IMG/VR virus record: IMGVR_UViG_3300023176_002873
Span: 1-20,487 of that record
Reading direction: 5' to 3' (one strand)
Length of the DNA: 20,487 nucleotides
Source: a virus
The translations under genes were made by a program, and so were the position numbers. This document shows, piece by piece, positions 5,012 through 14,000 of the stretch (within the stretch, counting starts at the first letter, position 1; every line of letters begins with the position of its first letter). Under the pieces are notes generated by a model, which worked only from the letters and a program-made list of their open reading frames with translations, was not told where the DNA came from and did not search any database.

Positions 5012-8000
5012 ATGATAAAAACTGGATTTGAGACGAGGGTAAAAGTTCAGCAAGTTATTGAGAACCAGTTACCAGAGTTTCTACGTTCCGAAAGCCCAAA
5101 GGCTGTAGACTTCCTAAAGCAATATTACATATCTCAAGAATATCAAGGCGGTCCAATGGACCTTGCCAACAATCTTGACCAATATCTGAAGTTTGACAAT
5201 CTTTCCCCAGAAGTTATTTCTGGAGAAACAACTCTTTCTGCAGGTATTTCTTCAACAACTGATACCGTACAGGTAGCATCCACAAAAGGATTTCCTGCTG
5301 AATATGGTCTGTTCAAGATTGACAACGAAATCTTTACTTACACAGGCATCACTACAAACTCGTTTACGGGTTGTGTAAGGGGTTTCAGTGGCATCACATC
5401 GTATAGAACCCAACTCAATGCCGAAGAGTTGGTATTCAGCACCTCAGAGCGGGCAGCACACACCTCTGGCACTACTGTTAAAAACCTGAGTGTTGAGTTT
5501 CTGAAAGAGTTTTACAAGAAACTTAAGTATTCCTTCACTCCTGGTCTTGAGAATGTTGATTTCGTTTCTGACCTGGATGTAAATAACTTCATCAAAGAAG
5601 CAAGGACTCTCTATCAATCAAAGGGTACTGAAGAGTCATACAGAATCCTCTTCAATATTATCTTCGGTGTAACCCCCAAGGTTGTTGACCTTGAAGGGTA
5701 TCTTCTGAAGCCATCAACTTCTGAGTATCTGAGAAGAGAAGTTGTTGTTGCTGAAAGAATTTCTGGTGACCCAAACAAACTTCTTGGTCAAACTATCAAG
5801 AAGTCAACCGATGAAGAAACTCAAGCTTCAGTATCTGAAGTAGAAATCTTTACTAGGTCTGGTATCACAACTTATTATAAGTTAAATCTTTTTGTTGGAT
5901 ATGACGACAAGGATTTAATCGAAGGGACATTTGATATTCAACCTAAATCAAAAGTTATCAATCCAGTTTCGGTAGGATCTTCAGTAATCACTGTAGACAC
6001 CACTATTGGATTTACTGAGTCTGGCACTTTAATTTCAGGCGACAATACTATCACATACACAAGCAAAACTGTAAACCAGTTTTTAGGTTGTAGTGGTGTT
6101 GAGACTGCAATATCTACTACAGATGAGATTCGCACCAGTGAAGTATTTGTTGGTTATGAAGATGGGGATATATCCAAGAAGGTTGAGATTAGAATCACTG
6201 GTGTAATCTCAGACTTTGAGCAAAGAAGTGATATCCTTCTTTCAACAGAAGGTCAGCAAATATATGTCAAGAATGTTGGTGAGAAAGTTTTAAATCCAGA
6301 TTCAAATAGCAGTTATAAGCAAATCTTTGCAAACTCATGGATTTATAACACAAGTTCCAGATATCAAGTAGAGCAAATCAGTGGCTCTGCATTCAAGTTG
6401 AAGTCTAGTGTTGATAAATCCAGCCTTAAAGTTGGTGATAAGGTAGACATTCTTCAGGGCAATACTGAGACTGTCGCTCATAGCAACGCTGAAGTTGCTT
6501 CCGTTTCTGGTAGCACTGTTACCTTAAATAACCTTTCTGGATTCACTCACAATACTTCTCTTGATTATACAATCAGAAGAAAGTTAAATACTGCCTCCAG
6601 CTCTGGCACTCCTCTGCTTTATGGTAATGATGTATTGACAACAGATGTACAGAATGTTTATTTTGAGAATGATGAGTATTACTACGTTGCATCAAACTCT
6701 TTACCCTCATATGAGGTAACTAAGACTGTTAAGAAGGCAACCATTTCGTCTGCAAGTGGTTCTGCTTTACAAGGATATAGCAGCAGCACTGAGAAGTATA
6801 ATACACTTTCTTTCCCATCCAGCGTCCCCTTCATCACTGGAGATAAGGTAAAGTACTCTGCATCTGGCACAGCACTTTCTGGTATGCCTGAAGGTGTATA
6901 TTATGTTAAGGTGCTCTCCCCCAATAACAAGATAAAGTTATACCTCTCAAGAGCTCTTATTCAAATTGATACACCTGTTGAGTTTACATCAACATCTTCA
7001 TCAGGGTCTCACACATTTGTCTTAGTAGACCAGGAAGATGAGAAGATATATCCACAGAAAATCTTCAAGAAGTTTCCATCATCTAAGAATATCAAGATTG
7101 GAAACAAAACTGAAACTATTCCTGGATCTACAGGATTATTTGTCAATGGCGTTGAAATCTTAAACTATAAGTCTGAAGATAAGATTTACTATGGACCTGT
7201 ATCAAAACTTCAGGTCTATAATGGTGGTACCGATTATGATGTCGTAAATCCACCAACAGTAAGCATTGCCTCACCATCTTCAGGAACAACTGCCTTAGCA
7301 AGAGCAGTAGTTTCTGGTAGTGTACATGATGTATTGGTAGACCCACAATCCTTCGATGTCAAGGATGTCTTGTCTGCAACTATTGAAGGTGGAAATGGTA
7401 GTGGAGCAGTATTAAAACCGATTGTTGAAACCAGATATCGTGAGATTGATTTTAATGGTAGTTCTTCCTTAATCGGTGGCGGTGTAGACTATATCAATGA
7501 TGTTATTGTATTCTCATCAAGTCACAATCTGACTGATGGTGATGGTGTAGTTTACAATAGAAATGGAAATACCGCTATCGGTATCGGCACTTTTGGTGGA
7601 AGCAATAATCCTACTGGCAACACACTCATCAGTGGATCTGTCTACTATGCTGGTGTTGAGAATGCAACTTCCATCAAACTTTACTCTTCAAAGGGTGATC
7701 ATGCAAGCGGTATCAATACTGTAGGATTCACTACTGCTGTTTCTCAGGGCACTCACAAACTCAAAACGTTTGCTGCTAGAAAAACACTTACATCTATTAA
7801 AGTATTAGATGGTGGTAGTGGTTATACTAATAAGAAACTATATGTAAAGACCTCTGGTATCTCTTCAGTTGAAGACACCATTACCTTTGAAAACCATGGA
7901 TTCTCTGATGGTGACATTATCACTTATAGCACCACAGGGACCGCTATAACAGGTCTTTCTACTACTTCTAGGTACTATGTCCTTAAGGAGGACAACAACA

Positions 8001-11000
8001 GGTTTAGAGTCGCTAATGCAGGCATTGGAGGGACGATTACAACCAACTATACCAAGAGAGATTATGTAGACTTACAGTCCTCTGGTACTGGATATCAAAT
8101 ATTCTCATATCCCGATATTACAGTTACTGTCAATGCCGAATTTTCATCTAGTGCTGACAGTATAACTGCTACACCGATTATTAGAGGTTCTATTGATGAT
8201 GTGTATCTCTATGAGAATGGCACTGGTTATGGCACAGAAATTTTAAACTTCCATAAAAAACCACAAGTATCTCTCAACATTGGTAAGGATGCTGAGTTGA
8301 CTCCTGTCATATCTTCGGGGAGAATCACTAGTGTTATAGTTTCTGCCGCTGGTCAAGACTATACTTCAGCACCTCTTCTAACCTTAAACAGTAGGAATGG
8401 TGTTGGTGCTAAGTTGAGAGCAGTTGTAAATGATGCTGGGAAGATTACTAGCGTCGTCGTTCTCAATGGTGGCATTGGATATGGTAGTGATACTACCATT
8501 ACCGTTTCTCCAAATGGTAGAAATGCATATATTGAAGCGTCTGTAAGAGACCTTACAGTCAATAAACTTTCTAAGTTTGATAAAGAAATAATCATTAAGA
8601 ATCCTGATAACAATCAAGGTTTAGAGTATGGATTTGTTGGATACTCAACTTCAATCGGTGATGATGTTTATGGTGACGATGGATCTGACCACTCACCTAT
8701 TATCGGATGGGCATTTGATGGAAATCCAATCTATGGACCATATGCTTACAGTGATTCTGATGACATCAACTCATCCATAAAACCGCTTACTTCTGGATAT
8801 ACATTATCAACATCTAGTGTTGTTGATAGACCTTCATCTTTTGCTTCCGGATTCTTTGTTGAAGATTATATCTATGACAACTCTGGCGACCTTGATGAAT
8901 ATAATGGAAGATATGAAAAGACACCAGAGTTTCCAAAGGGAGTTTATGCATATCACGCAACAATATCGAATACTTCTTCAGAACCAGAGTTTCCTTACTT
9001 CGTAGGAAATTACTACAAGTCCCTGCCACTTGACCAATCCTTAGACCAAACATTTGACTTCAATTCTTCCAATCTTCTCAGAAATACCTTCCCATATAAA
9101 GTAGCGGAAAAGTATGCTGATAACGATTTTATCAGTGAAGCAAATGAGGCACTGATTCAGAACGCTATTATTGAATCAATAACCAAAGGATCCGTCACTG
9201 GTCTCACTATCAATGAAGATGGCGATGAATACATGGTTGGTGATGTTGCCAGTTTCGATAACACTGACACTAATGGTGGCGGAATCAGTGCTGATGTTAA
9301 GAGTGTTGTTGGAAAGAGAATCGTTAGCATTGATACTAGTGTAGATTCTTATCAATCCACAAAAGTTGTTTGGGAAAACTCAAATAAGATTTCATTGCAT
9401 CTTGACAACAAACAACATCAAATCTTAGATGGTGAAAGTGTCGTAGTATCTGGTCTCTCAACATTCATCTCTGGTTTGACCAAATCACACTTGGTTGGTA
9501 TTACTTCAGAAACCACTACACTTATTAGACAGTTACCAAGTAACACTACTGCTGGTGTAGTAACAGATATCTACGTTTCTAGAATACCTGTAAGTCTATC
9601 GGTAGGATCCACTGTTGCTATCGGCACAGAGGGTCTGTCTGTCTTGAATATCTTCCCATCAAATAAGGTTGTAAGAGCAACAAGATCAGTAACTGGCACT
9701 GCCCACACAGCATCAACAGAAGTTACCGTTGTTGATGGTAAACTCACCATCGATGCTAAGGTAGATTACTTTGAATCTAAACTGAATGATAAGGTATATT
9801 TCCATCCAACGCAATCTGTTGGTATAGGAACTACCGCAGGTATTGCAGTTTCAAACTCCTACACTATTGCTGACCTGACATCAACAATCTCAGTTCCTAC
9901 TCAAAGCATTTATCTTCCAAACCATCCATTCAAGAATGCTCAACCAGTCACTTTCTCAAGAGTTGCTGGATCAAATGCAATATCCGTTGCAAGCACGGAA
10001 ACAAGCACTCCATTTAATATTCCAACCACCGGCAATACACAGACACTTTATGTAATCAATAAGTCTAAAGATTACATTGGTCTGACTACTTCGGTCGGTC
10101 TTACAACTAACACTGGTGGTTTATTCTTCATATCATTTACAGAAAATGGTGATGCAAGTGATTATCAATATGCATTAGAGTCTAACTTCAATCAAGTAAC
10201 TGCAACTGTAAGTAAAGTTGATACAGTTGTCTCAGTGTCAACGTCACACTTACTTTCTAATGGTGACAACATCATTCTTGATGTGAAACCAGGACAGTCT
10301 GTTGGTATTGCAACAACAACCCCAGTTGTAGTTAAGTATAACTCAAATCATAACAAACTTTTAGTCAATCCAGTTGGATTTACATCTGTTGGTGTTAATA
10401 CTGTAAGCGACCAACTCACTATTACTTCTCACGGATTTAAAACTGGTGATAAAGTATTTTATGATTCATCAGACATTCTGATTTCTGGTCTGACGACAGG
10501 ATCATACTACGTCTACAGAATTGATGATAACAATCTGAATCTGACAGATACTTATTATGATGCAGTTTCTTCACCACCATCTATAGTCAGTCTTGGTTCT
10601 ACTGGTGGTGCAGGACAAGAGTTGACTTCTATCAACCCTCGCATCGAAGTTGAAAGGAATAATAGTCTTGTATTTGATGTATCACATTCTTCTCTGAATG
10701 GATATAACTTTAACATCTATAGAGATGCTGCATTTAATAATAAGTTAGTTTCTACAGGGTCAACTACTGTATTCAGTGTCACTGGTGTAGGCACGATTGG
10801 TGTTTCTTCAACGGCAAGAGTTACATTAGATTATAGTGATGAGTTACCAACAATCATATACTACTCATTAGAAAAATCTGGTTACATTACAACAGCAGAT
10901 AACTCTGTCAAAAACTCTTCTGAGATTCTGTTTGTCGATAGTCCTTACAAAGGAAACTATAACGTCTTTGGAGTTGGTACCACAACATTCCATGTATCTC

Positions 11001-14000
11001 TGAATGAAGTCCCAGATTTCTTATCTTATACCCAAGATAATACTGATGTATTAGAATACTCCACAACCTCAGCAACTGCTAAGGGTGGTGTAAAATCCAT
11101 GAGAATCGTTTCTGGTGGTAATAACTACAAGAGACTTCCTAAGTTTAACAGTATCATTTCTACAAGTGGTGAAGGTGCTGATATTATTCCAACATCATCT
11201 ACAATTGGTAGAATCAAAGAAGTATCAGTTGATGATGCTGGATTTGATTTCTCTGCCGACAAGACACTGAATCCTGAGGCATACATTTCACCAACGATTA
11301 ACGTAATCAATAGAGATATTGTTACCAACGTTTCAATCTTAGATGGTGGTAGAAACTATGTGTCTGCTCCCGATTTAGTCATTGTCAATCCAGAAACAGG
11401 CAGTGCATACTCCACTGGTGTTTTGGAAGCGGAGATTCAAGGGTCTGCAATATTCTCCGTTAATATTATTGAGTCACCAATAGGTCTTGCACAGATAAAC
11501 AACAAACTTTATGCAGTAAACAACAGTAATGGCATTGGCATCTCTAGTTGCTTCTCTTCTAATACTGGTATCATAACCTGTCACATTGCAACTCCAATTT
11601 TAGGATTCTCTACCGCACCATTCACTGTCGGTGAAGAAGTGTTTGTTGAGAATATTAGAAAGTTTGGTACTAGCGGAGAAGGACATAACTCCACAGACCA
11701 TGGATACAACTTCTTCACAGTTTCTTCATTCACAAATTCAAACCCAGCAATAGTTGAGTTTGACATTTCAGAATACACCACTAATCCTGGTATAGCAGTA
11801 ACTAATCAATCTCTCTACGCTTCTATTATTAAGAAGAGTGATTATCCATCATTTGAGTTAACTCAAGTCCTTTCTAACTTCATTCTAGATGAGCCTATTT
11901 TGACCTTAGAAGGTAATGATTATGTTGAGAGAGATTTGATTGTAACTGAAAATCTTGAGGATTCAATCAAAGTATATGGCACTTATGTTTTAAGTGAAGA
12001 TGATGTCATCCTTGGCAAATATTCTGGCACTAAAGCAACAATCAATAGTATCGTTGAAAATAGAGCAATCTTCAAAGTAGATTACTCTACAAGAAAGAAT
12101 CTTGGTTGGTCTGATGATATTGGAAAACTGAATCAAGATTATCAGGTAACATCAGATAATGATTACTTCCAAAATCTTTCTTATACAATCAAGAGTCCTA
12201 TTGAATATGAGGATTTGATTAATCCAGTCAATAGACTTCTTCATACTTCTGGATTGAAGAATTTCGCTGATACTGAGATACAGACTACAGTTAACGCAGG
12301 CTCTGCAACCACATCAACTTCATCAAGCACTCTTGCTCTTGTTGATATTATCTCTGAAGAGAGAGTTGATACTATCAACGACTTTGACCTTGTTATTGAT
12401 ATTGATACTCAAACTTATTCACCTGCAAGATCTAAGTATATCAAGTTCCAAAATAAGAAACTTGCAGACTACATTAAGTGTGTTAGCAACAGAGTACTTT
12501 TCGTTGATAATATAAACTCTCAATTCTCTAATGAAGGTGATGCGGATTTATATGTTGACATGCTCAACTATAGCATCAATGATGGTTTGAATAGATTTGT
12601 TGTCCAGGTAATCAATCCAGACAGCACCGAAAGACAGATAAGTGAAATCTATACATTACCAACAGTAGATAAAAATATTATAACCTTTGAAAGAGGAAGT
12701 CTCTTCAACACTAGCGATAAAGTTGCGGACATTTCTGGGCATATCTCAGAGTTTGGTGCTTTAACACTCAGATTCCTGCCAACTGAGCAGTTTGATTCTG
12801 ACTACGATATCAAGATTTTGAGAAATAACTTCTCGTCTTCTCTTGCTGGAATCGGTACCCGTACTGTAGGATTTGTAAATCTTACAGGATCTAATATATC
12901 GGTTGGTGCTGGAAATACATCTTCCATCATTAATGCCAATACATCATCAACCGAATCACTTTTCGTTAGTGCTGAAGTAGAAGATTTAACGACTAATGAG
13001 TTAAACTATGTTGAGTTGTTTGTTGACCACAATGGCACAGATACGTTTGTTTCAGAATATTACCTTGACAATGATTCTCCAGTAGAATCTTCTACAAACT
13101 TTATCGGCACATTTACATCATCTATAAACTCTGGTGTATTGTCAATCAACTTTGAAAATACTGAGTCTAATACAGTATTTGTTCGCTCTAAGGTTGTTGG
13201 GTTTGGAACAACGGCTGCTGGAATCGGAACATATAGATTCTTGAGCAGTGGTCAACCAGAAGGTAGTGAAACGACAGTTAGACTGCATAGTGATTTTGTT
13301 AACCAGTCTGGTATCTCTACAATCTTTAGTGTAGCAAGGAGTGATGTAACTTCTATCAAGTCTCTGGTAAGAGTTTCTTATGGAAGCACATCTGCTTTAC
13401 ATCAAATACTGGTAGTCCATGATGGCACCGATACATATACCTTACAATATCCATTCCTCTCTATACAAGATGAAGTTGGTATTGGCACCTTTGGGTCCAA
13501 GTTTGATGGGTCTGACTTAGTTGTTAACTTCTACCCAGAATCTGGTATTTCTGACACCATTTCACTTCAGGCATTCAGTGAATTTATTCAGTCTGAAAGT
13601 GACTTGGATAATACCCCATTAGATTTGTCTTATGGTAGCGTCAGAGAATCTTTACTGGTCTCTGGATATGATTCGATTAATGGAAATCGCGTCAACAAAA
13701 CTGAGTTTGAATTAAAGCATAATGATGTGCCCATTTTCCAGAAGACATTCAATCCTTCAGATACAGACGTATTAAATCTGCAAACAGGCACATTTACTGT
13801 AGCAGACCACTTCTTCAGTACTGGAGAGCAACTTACATATAACTCAGCATCTTCTTTTGATGGTGCTACTGTAAATCCAATCATCGATTCAAATACTACT
13901 GTTGGACTTGCAACTACAGTATTTGCAATCAGAGTTAACTCTTCTCAGTTTAGACTTGCTTCTAGCAAGGCAAATGCTACTGCTGGTACAGCGATAACAT

